Below, one piece after another: positions 13,411-25,099 of a stretch of DNA of 64,000 bases. The stretch covers positions 18,075,312-18,139,311 of the forward strand of contig OY979719.1 in assembly GCA_963855995.1 (NCBI GenBank), given 5' to 3'. The notes under the pieces are model-generated. The model was not told the DNA's origin. It searched no databases and was given only the letters and a program-made list of their open reading frames with translations. This stretch comes from Muricea muricata. Its lineage: Eukaryota; Cnidaria; Anthozoa; Malacalcyonacea; Plexauridae. The stretch's first letter is position 1, and every line of letters begins with the position of its first letter. The position numbers were made by a program, and so were the translations under genes.

Positions 13411-13750
13411 GGGAAAACGCACAGCTTTTTCATGTATGACGAAAATAGCATTTGAACAGTGTTTTGCAGCCCTCTTGTTCAATGTTGTCTACAATATTGT
13501 TCAGCATTGATTGCAGGTTAGTTCAGGCTCAATAATGCTGACACATCGTTCATTCCTGTTTTCATCAACCCTTAAAAGTTTGTGTGTGTTTTTTTTCTAT
13601 GAAGTATAATGAAACGGCTGAAATGTAGGCAGAAGAGGTGGAGAAAGTTGTGAGTTTACACTCTCTTAAATCTCTTTATACTTTTTGCTGGTATTTCTAA
13701 GAACACGTTATTTCCAGTCTGCTCACACGTTTGTCCGCGGTGTTCCTGGG

Positions 13751-14140
13751 GCCCGTTGTTCAAAAGTCGGCTAGCTTAACGCAGCAACATGTTTATAAGC
13801 GTGGAAATATTTCTTCAGAAATATTGTCAAGATCAATAGTAGTTTGGTTTGTGAAGTTTCAAAAGAAACAGGCACGTAGAAATACATACAGGAACTAAAA
13901 CAGTGGTTTGAACTTTAACCTAGGGTTGCGTGTATACCAGCATTGAGCAACCAGTCAAGGTGTTCAAAGCAGGATTACCACTAACCCTGGATTAAATTTA
14001 ATCCGTCGATTCAGTTCGTAAATTCTTGCTCGCCCTTTCGTAACAAAACGTTTTGAGTAAAGAAATATATACATGTTCTGTTATCAAAAGTTTTTAAAGT
14101 ATGTTTGAACTTTTGGTGTAGCCAGCTTTTGAACAGCCAG
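13751..14140. mobile_element. MITE-like inverted-repeat element, about 390 bp
   Basis: The left end GTTGTTCAAAAGTCGGCTAG pairs with the right end TAGCCAGCTTTTGAACAGCC. Inside are ACCTAGGGTTGCG and ACCCTGGATTAAATTTAATCC, motifs often seen in such elements. There is no coding sequence, so this is a non-autonomous DNA element at most. No target duplication was established. Confidence 0.55.
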
Positions 14141-14594
14141 TGCCAGCATTCAAAACAGTGGTGTGACCATTCCCCTCCCTCCATGGACACTAAATTAATC
14201 GAAGTTTGGTTTCGCTAAATCACCCCTTCAAATTTACTAAATTGTCTTAACTCACTTGTTTAAATGTGAAAAGATGAAGACCTATACATGTAAATATGAA
14301 GGTGCTATGCATTTTTAAAAATTAGTTTTATTGTAAAATAATATGAGCAATTAATAAGTATGCATACACGACACAAGGTCGACTAGCTTGTTTTAAAATG
14401 CCTAATGTAAATAATATAAATATATCTACAAATATATTTTCCATCTATTTAAAGATGAATGAATTTTAACTTTTGCATTGTCTTGTGATTTATTATGCAG
14501 TTAAAAAAATCTGCGAAAAACAAAGACCCCGATTTTTAGAGCTCCAAATGTCACTCCAGGTATACTATCAAGCTCGCTTTTCTCCAGCATTCTG

Positions 14595-14637
14595 ATTGGG
14601 CTCGCTGTGGTTTTGAGAACAATGATTTGGCGGGAAA
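14595..14637 (+). promoter_or_regulatory. E2F site with CCAAT box
   Basis: TTTGGCGGGAAA at 14626-14637 is a full match to the E2F/DP consensus. ATTGG (inverted CCAAT) stands at 14595-14599. Both lie about 190-230 bp before the first in-frame ATG (14821) of the next gene. The pair is typical of S-phase or mitotic genes. The match is direct; regulation is inferred. Confidence 0.6.
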
Positions 14638-14820
14638 AATAGTTTGGTTTTTTCAAGTTTGTTTACTCTTTGTTTTTCATTTTTTGATGAATATACATTC
14701 TCGCAAAAAAGGTTTACAGGCCAAAATGCTGAAAAAGAAGTTATTAGGTCTTGTTTTCGTTTATTTTCGTTTAAACTGAGGTATCAGAATTTTATTTGTC
14801 TTCTGAATTATCCAATTTAA

Positions 14821-16343
14821 ATGCTAACAAGTGTTTTCAAAAGTTCGATGATGTCGAACAACAAGAAGCGAAGGAAACGAGACTGCGAAGTTTTAAATGT
14901 AAGTATGTTGTAAGTAAAGGTTGTATGGCTTGAAAACAGAAAATATCTATTTCTAAACTTTCTTTCTTTGTCTGTTCAGCGGCAAGAGCTGTATGAAAAG
15001 TATATCCCTCATATAAGTCAGGATTTTGCAAAAATTATCGATAAAAGCAAAAATTACGAATTTAAACAACGCTGTCAACAACATTTAAAGGTATAATAAA
15101 TGGTAAATACTGATAATATGAACTAAATATGTCTATAGTTCTGATCTAAATAGTTCATCTGGACTGTTCCAGGTTGATGATCCAGGCAAGATAGAAGGAG
15201 CAATATCTGAACAGTTATTTAAGTTGACTCTTGGTAAACAAACAAACTTGAATGTATCTTACAAGACACAAGACCAGGTAAGTATGGGTCAAATGTCGGA
15301 TGGCACTGTATGGGCAAATGTCGGATGGCACTGTAGACCAATGGAGATAAATATTATACATCTTCCTCAGACTGTCCTAGCCTCCTAGATAGTGCCTTTC
15401 ACCTCCTTGGCGGTGCCTTACCAATTAAATTCGTGATCTTCCACCCCGAGAACCCCACACACACATCAGATGCACTTCCATGTATTCGCTGAAAACTTTG
15501 ATTCCAGGAAAATGGTGTTGCAAGAGGCAAAGTCAATCAAGCCGATATTCAGTCGTGTTTTGGTGATCTTGCCGATCATGTTGATGATGATATCTGGCCT
15601 GCGTTTGATGAAAGTTCTAGTTTAACTGCGAGATCTGAAGTGAACGCCATTTCCAGCCAGTGTCCACCTACGATGCCCAAAATACATACTCATGAAACCC
15701 GTTCCAGAATACAAGGCACAGGTATCAGACAATCCCTGGAGAAAGGTAAACCCGCACCGCAGAATATTGTAGTTGAAAACCCTCCTTGCTGGGTATAATG
15801 TAGCTAGGGGGTACCTTGCTATCAATATACACGATTCGTTGTAATCAAGGGTGTACTGAGTTTCAGCAAACCTGGTGGGCAAGGAAAATAGAATTATGCG
15901 AGTACTACCCCAGTCATAATAGAACTTAGATAAACCTCCACATTCAGCAAAGGCTATTTGAAAATAACACGTGCGAGAAAAACGATAGATTCGTACTACT
16001 TTAGATCAGGGACGATGACGAGGATTGTACGAGGATACATCTTTTTAATTAATTAGGCAGCGATGTCTCCAGAAAGAATTACAAATTAGATGTGACAGGA
16101 GATGGAATCTCCGATGACGAAAACTTTAACTCTTTGGAACTACATGCGATGCTTGATGAGACGACTTGGCCGAACACTGCAACATGTTGCCCAGGAGATC
16201 AGAGTGTACCATATGGTGATGCGACCGCTACTATATCCCACTATCACCAACCAGTACTACAAGATTCTGGTACCAAAAAACAAGGAAATGCCCCAACAGA
16301 AAGTGATGATTCTCATTTTGAAACTCTTGGGAACTTATTTTAG
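14821..16343 (+). CDS. Unrecognised five-exon gene, likely cell-cycle regulated
   Basis: Exons 14821-14898, 14980-15090, 15173-15277, 15508-15745 and 16057-16343 join in one frame to a TAG stop, giving 272 aa. An in-frame TAA directly precedes the ATG at 14821. ATGs at 14848 and 14851 are alternative starts giving about 263 aa. The N terminus is strongly basic (MSNNKKRRKRDCEVLN) and looks like a nuclear localisation signal. Next comes a predicted helical stretch (RQELYEKYIPHISQDFAKII, YEFKQRCQQHLK), then a Ser/Asp-rich, probably disordered C terminus (DDDIWPAFDESS, LDETTWPNT). I do not recognise the family. Consistent phases over five exons and the E2F/CCAAT motifs upstream argue that it is real. 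A role in replication, repair or the kinetochore would fit the promoter but is inference. Confidence 0.75.
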
Positions 16344-17171
16344 AAACTACCTATATATTTCTCGACAACAAATCCTCGTTTATGATATTGTATGATAATC
16401 TCGACATAATCCTTCAACAGGATATGAGTAACAGTGCATGAGTGACAGTTGTGTTGAGTGAATTCAGTGTTGCGTGAGTGACAATATATCACATGCAGTG
16501 CTGATAGAGTGTATCGTGCCAAAATTCATTGTGTTTTTGAAAAGAAGTTCACATAAACATGGCAAAGGTAGAACAATAGTGGATTATTAATACTACACTG
16601 ATAATGTATACAGTATTGATAGAGATAAAACAAACCGACTCGTTTGGTTCACATAGGGAACTTCCCTGCCTTCGATCGGTATATAAAAATGTTTTCATTA
16701 TTGCTGATTTTTAGCACACCAGAAAGTTATTTCTTAAACACTGTCGAAGAAAAATCGTGGTGTAGAGAACCAGTATAAATTTTAAATGTTATATATGTAA
16801 ACTTGGCAGCTTAAAAATATACAACATTTAAAATTCTAATGAGTTTGGTTTTACTGCATGTTGTTTTTCATTAATCCTTCGCTTAATCTCTCATGCGTTA
16901 CATGTCGAACTGATATTACTAAAGCATGGTCGCTTTTCCGAGGTGATACGAGACATATAGTTGTCGTTTGATTCAGCCATAAAAATTGTTAAACCAAACA
17001 ATCCCCCTCCAGAGAAGAGATTTGGGTTCGAGTTTCGTCGGCAATTACCAGTTTTATACCCGGTTGCTATGCTATTTCATTCCACATTCCTTTGAAGCCT
17101 TAAGTGATATAGCTATTGGCTTGAAGAGAAAGCAGCTTATATATAAAGAAACTTAAAGAGATCTTGCCCTC
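16344..17171. other. Intergenic, no feature seen
   Basis: AT-rich sequence between the unrecognised gene and the C2-domain gene. It should hold the 3' UTR of one and the promoter of the other. I see no clear motif or repeat. Confidence 0.5.
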
Positions 17172-18905
17172 ATGGCGAAAGATGGAACATTTGAAAGTAA
17201 GTAAAGTTAGTGAAATAATTGTTACATGTATGGTACATTGTAGCTGTGTTGTTTCGACGTTCATTTGGGAAATTCTCAACATACTTCGTCAAGTAATTTA
17301 TCTTATCATGCGTAAAGCGAAAGGATGTATTACTCTACAGAATTCTACCGGTTTCTGGACGAAATCCGATAAAACTTGTATACCACACAGCCGAGATATT
17401 GATTCAGGTCTTTTGGTAGAACTTGGTACTTTATATTCAAGATATATTGCTATGTATGAGTACAACAATCTAATTTCGTGACGCAATTCGCTTGAGTAGC
17501 AACTTTAGTGTGCCGTAATTATACGTATAACAATACACTCTCTTCTCAGATCGACTTGAACATCCATGACTTTTGAATTATATATACTCACATTTCTTGG
17601 AAGAGAGACGGGAGACTTGTAGCTTTATACAGACTTAAGTGCTGAATATCCATTTAGTCATAACTGTCGTAAAATATCAACCCAGGTGACTGTGATAGAG
17701 TATCAATATTGTTCCACACTTGATATTGAACACTGACTTGAATACAAGTCAAAAAAGCTAAGAAAAGACAGATTTACATGTTTATACGTTAGATATGGAT
17801 CCTTTTCTACTTGAAAAGTCATAATACAGAATTCGAAAACCCTTCATCGAGCCAGGGCGTTTCTCGACAAAGGTCCTTCGCTTAAGACGTCGAATTCTGT
17901 TTCACGTATTGAGGGAACCCATATTTGTCGTATAGTTTTGATACAAGGTTGGTACAAGATATTTCTGGACGTTGTTGGCCAAATGGGAACTAGGCTGTGA
18001 GGCAATGTTGCACGATGAATTTGCGGTGTCCTAGTGCGCCCGATATTTAATATACAGAAATCATTCTTTTACAGTCGGAAAAACCACGCTTTTAGAACAG
18101 GCTTTTATAAAGTTGGCAGGAGAATCTAAAATTAAAACATTGCAATTTTCTTTTTCTAGTTGTTATTCCTATCGTGTTCCTGGGTGGCGTGATTGTCCTT
18201 GTGATTGTCTTGGTCGTCGTCTACAGAGCAATTGTAAAACAATCCTGTTCTTGTCTGACTGATCCTGGGGGACGAGAAGCCGCCAAGCGCAAGAAGCAAA
18301 AGCAGGAAGGCTATAACAAGGTGACCACATCAGAGGACTCAACAGACGACGACTATTTTGTTCCACCAACCCTGACAGTCGAAAGCGAAGTCGACCCCGA
18401 ATTCGATCAGGTTGTCGAGGCTGGTACCCACTCTCCCTATTCCGCGTACTCGGCCTACGGCGACACCGTTTCCCTTGATCAAACTTATGTTACCGAAAGA
18501 GGACTGGGGAGACTTCGATTGGACATTTCCTATTTTAGCAACGAATCTCTTCTGAAAGTTAAGATAATCGAAGGAGATGGGCTACCCTCGAAAGAACAGG
18601 GGGGTGCTGCGAGCTTTAAAGTACACCTCGCCTTGCTCCCTAAAAGAGAGCAACGTTTTAAGACCAAAACACAAAGCCGTTACTCGCCCAAATTTGATGA
18701 AACTTTCGAATTCAAAAACGTTTTGCAGAAAGATCTCTTTACGACAGCAGTGCGGTTTAGATTATACGGTGTTATTGCAACCGGTAATAAACTGGTCGGT
18801 GAAACGTTTGTTCAATTGGCCGATGTTGCAAAACTGGACAATCAGGTTATTCAAAATACTTGGAGGGCTTTTAGACCGATGAAACAACAAGGAACAAAAA
18901 GATAG
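17172..18905 (+). CDS. Single-C2 membrane protein like synaptotagmin 14/16
   Basis: Two exons, 17172-17196 and 18160-18905, join in phase (MAKDGTFE then IVIPIV) to give 256 aa. Residues about 9-33 form one very hydrophobic segment (VFLGGVIVLVIVLVVVYRAI), followed by Cys-rich KQSCSCL, a likely palmitoylation site. After a charged linker comes a C2 domain at about 123-245: LGRLRLDISYF, KVHLALLPKREQRFKTKTQ, FDETFEFKNV, VRFRLYGV, VGETFVQLADV. These blocks resemble the first C2 of synaptotagmins 14/16, proteins of membrane trafficking. The aspartates that bind calcium are absent in loop 1 (GDGLPSKEQGGAASFKV) and loop 3 (YGVIATGNK), so the domain is probably calcium-independent. A second C2, normal for synaptotagmins, is missing: the stop follows directly. 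The 963-bp intron shows nothing. Confidence 0.8.
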
Positions 18906-21076
18906 AAATATTTTAGTCTGGCGACGTTCTTCGCAAAAAATGGCAATCCTTTGAGAATTGCAGGGGCAAAGACCAGCAATTACTGAAAGCGAATACTGAG
19001 AATTTTATAAATTTAGTTGGGTGGTTGGTTAATTCTTGTTGTAAATATATAGAATCGATGGTTGTCCTATATACAAATTCATACAAAATGAAGTGCAAGT
19101 ATTGATAATACATGTAAAATCACTTATTTCTAATGTACTGTAAATTGGAAAGCAGTTTAAAAGATTTTAATTGGTTTCAAACTTATTATCTGTACACTTT
19201 GTTTTATTTTTTCCGAAACCGCCATTTTATGTTTTTATTCTACTTCTTATGAATCCCAGAATTCTACTGATGGTCGGTATGTGTTTGGTAGATGAAAACA
19301 AGTGCTGACCATATAGTATACTCAGTTGCTTCTCAGTGATCTCCATATATATCTGGAGTGAGAACTCAAGCCAGTGCATAAAGCCAAACTGCCAAATCTG
19401 GTAGGAATGATCAATAACATGTCAATCTCAGTCCTCTGCGCAATCAACATAGTGATATGATAACTATGTTAACAGCGCAGAGGACAGAGATTAGCCTCCT
19501 ATAGCTTCTTCAATTTCTGCCATATTTTCAGTACCATTCTGAAGGCTCAATGACAGGAATCCCCCTACTCCTTCCAGAATATTTTTTTAAAAATTATCTT
19601 TGTTACGCAAGTTTGATTGAATGGAGACCGACCGTAAATATTTTCAAAGTCATGCGTTTTATAGTTATGAAATCCTAACTGATCCTATAGTATTTTTCTA
19701 TTCTAAGCACCTGACGATAAATTGTGGTTGTCGACAACTGAAAAGCAATGTTAGTACCCGCCGAATTGGGACTTAAGGGCACGCCCCCCCCCCCCGCCAC
19801 CGGCTCATACGTTACCAACAAAAGACGTCTATGCAGTGTTTTGATTCGTGGACGACAGCGTATCAACTCATATCAAGTTCAATATGAGCGTTCTCTGACG
19901 TTATTTAAATGTTAATATATAGAAGTTCATAGATGCCGCGCAATCACCGCTGCTTATTCTTCGAAATCCGCCATATTGACCTTTTACTCTTCTACATCAT
20001 TTCAATATTTCTGTCTTTTGTAGCAGACTTGGTTTCCGCGCGCGCATTTTCATTCTTTTGTTTCATTTTCATATCATCTGCGCGTACTCAAGACATTCTT
20101 GAGTATATTGTTACTGAATGACTTCAGCACATACTCTGAACAAAATTTTAAAAGTTCCATCTACAACTCATCTAAAGTATTTGAAGAAAACAAGACGAGA
20201 CAATCATGCTCAGCAACATTACGAAACATTACTTGGACTTAATTATTGTCTCTTGTTGCCTTTTTGACTCTTATTGAGTCAAAATGGAACTTTTATTCGG
20301 AGTATTATGCTCCCATGTGTACTATAGTAAATCATGCACTACACTTAACCTTAACCAGGCAAAGCATAAAGAAATCCAAAATTTATTTCCAATTCCTTGG
20401 AAACTTGTCTTTAATCCTGGTGGTTGAGCAGGGATGCCAGTAAAAGAACCTTAGAAAACAGAGAAAACTTCTGTTTCCTGCAGTTGCTTCAAGTACAACA
20501 CCTAAAGTTTACCGATTCTTTGAACTTGTACTAGTTAGCAATGTACATTACTTTTTGTAATCGAATTTCATGACTGACATAAAACCGTAATTCAACGATA
20601 AGTTTCGACTTTCGAGCATATCGAGCGAAATCCCTTTAATGCCCTTCAACGGGAAATTAAAAGGTATTACCCACACCTACACCCAGTACCATTACTTAAC
20701 CGAATCCGTCAGTTGCTCGCTTAATTTATTCGTTTTTGATATACTTTTGTGGTTGTGGAAACCGGAGTATTTGGTGGAATTCGGAGTGTCTTGCTGAGTA
20801 CTCCAGAGTAAGCTCACAAAACTTTCGCTGTAATGGAAGTCAGAGTACCCGGAAAAAATCCACTATAAATTTTGGTTGATCTCAGAGTCAGGATCTATAT
20901 TTGAACAACTATTCTCTTGAATTAATAAGTTCGTGGAAGCCGGAGTACCCAGAACAATCCATAAAACTCCGCGGTAAGGGACGCCGCAGTACCCGAAAAA
21001 ATCTTCTTGAAATTATATAGTCTGGAATTTGTGTTTCAAATGCCCATTTGTCCACTGCTTTTGACTGTTTTAAATT
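18906..21076. other. Gene-free DNA
   Basis: No gene recognised. It contains a hairpin (19425-19491), a 10-base poly-C run near 19785 and, at about 20750-21000, a few degenerate repeats around GGAGTACCC(A/G)GAA (20773, 20845, 20945, 20988). Short open frames show no family resemblance. Confidence 0.5.
19425..19491. repeat. Short hairpin
   Basis: ATCTCAGTCCTCTGCGCAAT on the left pairs with a right arm that contains GCGCAGAGGACAGAGAT; the inner arms ACATAGT and ACTATGT pair too. About 25 of 29 arm positions match, with a loop of only about 9 bases. It is a possible MITE relic or small-RNA hairpin. Confidence 0.55.
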
Positions 21077-21211
21077 CTGGGGCCGGTTGTATAAAAAAGG
21101 TATTAAAGTTAATTACGATTACGTCAACCAATTAGAACCACGAACTTAATCACTATTTAACTACGAAACTTTGATCAAAAAGTGATTAGCCGTTTATACA
21201 ATCGGCCCCAG
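21077..21211. mobile_element. MITE, 135 bp
   Basis: The terminal inverted repeats are CTGGGGCCGGTTGTATAAA at the left end and TTTATACAATCGGCCCCAG at the right end. The internal sequence is AT-rich and non-coding. This is a classic non-autonomous element. Confidence 0.7.
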
Positions 21212-22055
21212 TAGTTAATTCAACTTTAATTGTAACCACCAGGATTCTATTCTATTTACCTTATACCATTCATTTGTGTCATCGTCAGTCGTCTGGCGTC
21301 GTTCATCTTCTGTATACCATAGGACAATCTTTCATTCCTGTACATCTTCTAAAGGGCAATCTTCCCTTTTCCATCATCCTGTGGAGGTTCCGTGTCATTT
21401 TTTCAAATATTCCATTACATTCTAAGTTTTCCATGCATAAATCTGGCGTTTTTCATGGAAACATTTTGATCGATTGATGGCTACGTTTCTTGTTTTCATA
21501 TTGTGAATCTTTTCATTGTTGATATTTCCTAAGATACATATAACATAGATACATTCTATGGATTTCAGTGACTTTCTGTGAATAAACTTTCATCAAATAC
21601 ATAATGAATCCGTTTCTTACTTCAATTTGTGTCATCTTGTCATCATATGCTTCGTAATTCCGCAATTGAAATCTTTTTGGCTATTTACTATGGACATGGA
21701 CACACTTTTCTTTCATATTCTTCTTGAAAATTTCGCTGATACATTCAGTGTTCCATAATATGAGTTCTCGTGGTTTGAACTGACTGAACCATATGAGGAC
21801 TTTAATAAACAGAGCAAAAAGAATTTTGAGGGGAAAAATTGTCACCATTGATAGAGTACGATTCCAAATGGTAAGATAAGAGATGAATGGTCAGGTATGT
21901 GGAAACTCCGACCGACTAGTTACAAACGGAAGAAAATAATGAATTAATCAGTAAGGTTGTACTGTAGCTTAGGAACCATTATGCATAATGCATCAGGGAA
22001 TGTCCACTCTCGTTCTGGATTTTGGAGACAAAATTATGGTAACAGATATGGTATT

Positions 22056-22317
22056 GGGACTGGTCATAAAGTATAGGGGGGGGGGGCTATGGAAATTGAG
22101 GGGTGGGTCATGAATTTTTCAAGTCACAAATAGGGGTGGGTCGTGAAAACGTTAAGGATATACTGGATGGATATTTAAGAATTTCTAGTGCCAAATAGGG
22201 GGTGGGTAATAATGTATATTTTGTGGGAAAATCAGGGGTGGGCCACACAAAATTAGTAATTAAAAGTAATAATTAAATTTTTATAGCCCCCCCCCCCTAT
22301 ACTTTATGAACAGTCCC
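22056..22317. mobile_element. MITE with poly-G terminal repeats, copy 1
   Basis: It starts GGGACTGGTCATAAAGTATA followed by a G run and ends with a C run, then TATACTTTATGAACAGTCCC. The interior carries spaced GGGTGGGTCATGAA-like repeats. A second copy of the family, in the opposite orientation, lies at 48837-49101 in a RALGAPA intron. Confidence 0.8.
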
Positions 22318-23640
22318 TAACATGTGAAGCAATCATTTACTAACCAGATAACATGTTGATGCGCAGTAATTTCCATGGTGTAGCGAAGATGATTTGAAAT
22401 CATTGAACAATATCAGGACTTACAAGAATTGTTTGTCTCTAAAAAAAGTCCAATTAAATTTTTGAATTCAGTGACCAATTAGGGCAGCAAATATGGTATA
22501 TAACGTGAAGCAATCATTTGGTATTCAAATAACGTATTGTTGCATAATAATTTCCATCATGTATCCTAGGTAATTTGCCATCCTTGAAGAATAAGAAGAT
22601 CTTCTAAGAATAGTTTGTCTAAGAAAAGTCTAATTTGATTTTAGAATCATAATGCATAATTTGACATATTATTGAAGCAAATAAGGACCTTCCAAGAGTT
22701 GTGTGTATCTAATCCTTGTTCACTGTCCATTATAATCATCATGTTTTACCATGCACCTTATGTTTATCATTATTTTATTCATTAATTACCACTAGCCCTA
22801 ACATTATGGAGAGAACCTCAGGGCCCAGGGGCTCTGATGCTAATAATACATTTTAAAATTTCAAACAAATTGCCAGTCGACAACTCATCTAAAATGTTTT
22901 AAGATGAAAGAGTACAGAGTAAGATAACCCCCAAAACATTTGACTGATAAGCTGATGGCAACTATTTCACCTGAAAACAAAATAACTTAATCATTCAGAT
23001 ATTTTATTATAATTAGTACCCTAATGATTGAAGCACAAATTTGTTTGATTTCCTTTAGCAGCTTCTTGGTATTTTCATAGAAACTGTTAAAAGATTTATT
23101 TGACCCTCAGGTGTTTGTTTTTAATTTGTGCTGTGATGAAATCTCTTCATGATGAGCAAGGCATAATTTGATTGGTTGTTTTCACTCATGTGACCATATC
23201 GAGCAATTACCACTGGGTGGACATACACATGAGGAGGGGGGAAGGGGAATCTCCCAAAAAGATGAAAATTCTTAGCAAAAATTCAGATTATCACTGAAAA
23301 GCCTTGCAGGTGCTCACAAAGAGACACAAAATTATCTGCAGCCCCCTAACATATCAAAAATCCATCTCCAGTTGTTCCCAAATATCTTGTATACCCCTCT
23401 TGATCCAAAAATATTTTTATATCACATTGATCAAAACTAAAAATTTGTGCAAAACTATTAAAACTAAAAATATTTACAAAACTATTAAATTCCCATAATT
23501 ATATTAAAGTTTGTAAATATTTGAATGGCTAGAACAACAACCCTGATATTCCTGCGAAGTGCATGCCTCTTTTAGAAGGTCCTGAAGGCATAAAATGGGA
23601 CCTGGAAATTGCCTTATAGATTCCATGCACTGGGACTGGG
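22318..23640. other. Gene-free DNA
   Basis: AT-rich, no gene recognised. Two similar stretches near 22320-22480 and 22500-22680 share TGAAGCAATCATTT..., CCA..., AAGAA(T)AGTTTGTCT and AAAAAGTC(C/T)AATT, suggesting an old tandem duplication of about 180 bp. Confidence 0.45.
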
Positions 23641-23739
23641 ATTATTTGGCCCAAAAAAAAAACCAATAAAAAAGGGAGAAATTGGTTAAAGATTTGGGCG
23701 AAACAGTTACTAGGACTATGGGATTCATAGCCGTAAGAA

Positions 23740-24010
23740 CCACGGGGGCAGGGGTCGAACCCCCCCTAACTTCGAAGGCAGGGGGCTTAGCCCCCCTAAA
23801 ATCTTTTGAGTCTTGAAGTAAAATACACATTTTTAACGGTTTACAGTCTTACACATGTCTTAATCCAATGATTATATGGTAAAACTAACCTCAAAAGTGC
23901 AGAAAAACATGTTTGAGCATGCTAAAAATAGAAAAACATTTCTGGGGGGCATATCCCCGGACCCCCTAGCAGCACTTGTGCCTTCAGGGCTCGAAGAGCC
24001 CCCTAACTTT
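23740..24010. repeat. Cluster of G/C-rich stem-loops
   Basis: Four short stem-loops follow each other: GGGGTCGAACCCCCCC, GGGGGCTTAGCCCCCC, GGGGGGCATATCCCC and GGGCTCGAAGAGCCCC. Three of the four are followed by CTAA, and CTAG follows the remaining one after a short CGGACCCC stretch. The segment is much more GC-rich than its flanks. It may be a repeat-element relic; I cannot name the family. Confidence 0.4.
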
Positions 24011-24059
24011 TTTCATCTTCCAACGGCCTTAACGGGATTTGTGCAATGGTATTTAGTAC

Positions 24060-25099
24060 AATGGTATCTATGCAATATTTTGGCTAAGAAATTGGACTAT
24101 AACTTCCCCCTAGGACCCACCCCATTAGGACCCACCTTTTTGGACAGTTACCCAAAATTCAGTAATTTTGACGCCCAAATTGCACAGAAAATTATCAGTA
24201 TAGTCAAACACGATACCTTTATTCGCTGACAAGTACCATTTCAAGGTCTTTTGTTTTCTTTATCCACTACAAAACTAAAACAAATGGATTTCAGCGCATA
24301 TTTTTTTCTTCGACTAATGCAACATATGAACTTCACAACAAAGGTTCTAGTTTCAATTCGCCGCTAAAAAGCCTAAATTGCACATATTTCCGTTTCAATT
24401 TCGCAAGAGAACCATCCCCTAAACTTTGTAGTCCATGAGAACAAAGTGAAAAGTCAAAACTATACAGAAAGTTTGTTTACAAGTCATCAAATGTACAAAA
24501 GTTAGTGAAACATTCGTCCGCCATTGTGAATTTGTTTTCCAACTTTGGTGTGTCGAAAACCTAAAAGTCTGGATAAAAGATGAACAAGTTACATTCAAAA
24601 ATTACCTTCAATGGCAAAGCACCAGTTCTGTTACTTTTCGTCTTTGCTTTAAGCCCAGTTTTGTTGATTTTTTGGCAGATTTTTCTGGAAAAACTGCAAC
24701 GAAACTTCTCTGGGGCATCAAAAGTTCATTTATCTTTCCCGCCTACACCGTCACATCGAACGTTGATTGGTCGGTGGCATTCTGGTCTCATCGATAACTG
24801 GATTGCTTGCATTTTATTATGTGGAAACTCTCTCACCCGTCGTCGTGGTGCAAAATCAGAAATTAACGTGCCCAAGGTTCAAAAATATAAAAGTCAAAAA
24901 ATTCAGGTCGGTCATTTTGAACATATAGAAAATGTTAATTTTACCTTTTTTGTCAAGAACTAGATTTGGATTTAATTTCATAACACCCAGCCTGCGCCCA
25001 CCTCTCTTTCCTAAGGATAGCTAGCGCGCAACTCCTACCACACTTGATTGTTTTCAAGGTTTCTACCGAATTTACTTCAGAATAAAATGAACGGTTACT
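24060..25099. other. Gene-free DNA
   Basis: No gene or repeat recognised. The 127-codon open frame at 24580-24963 has no family resemblance and no splice or promoter context. Confidence 0.45.

Noticed and set aside
24580..24963. 127-codon open frame with a hydrophobic start
   Set aside because: The first 50 residues could mimic a membrane segment, but there is no homology, promoter or splice context.
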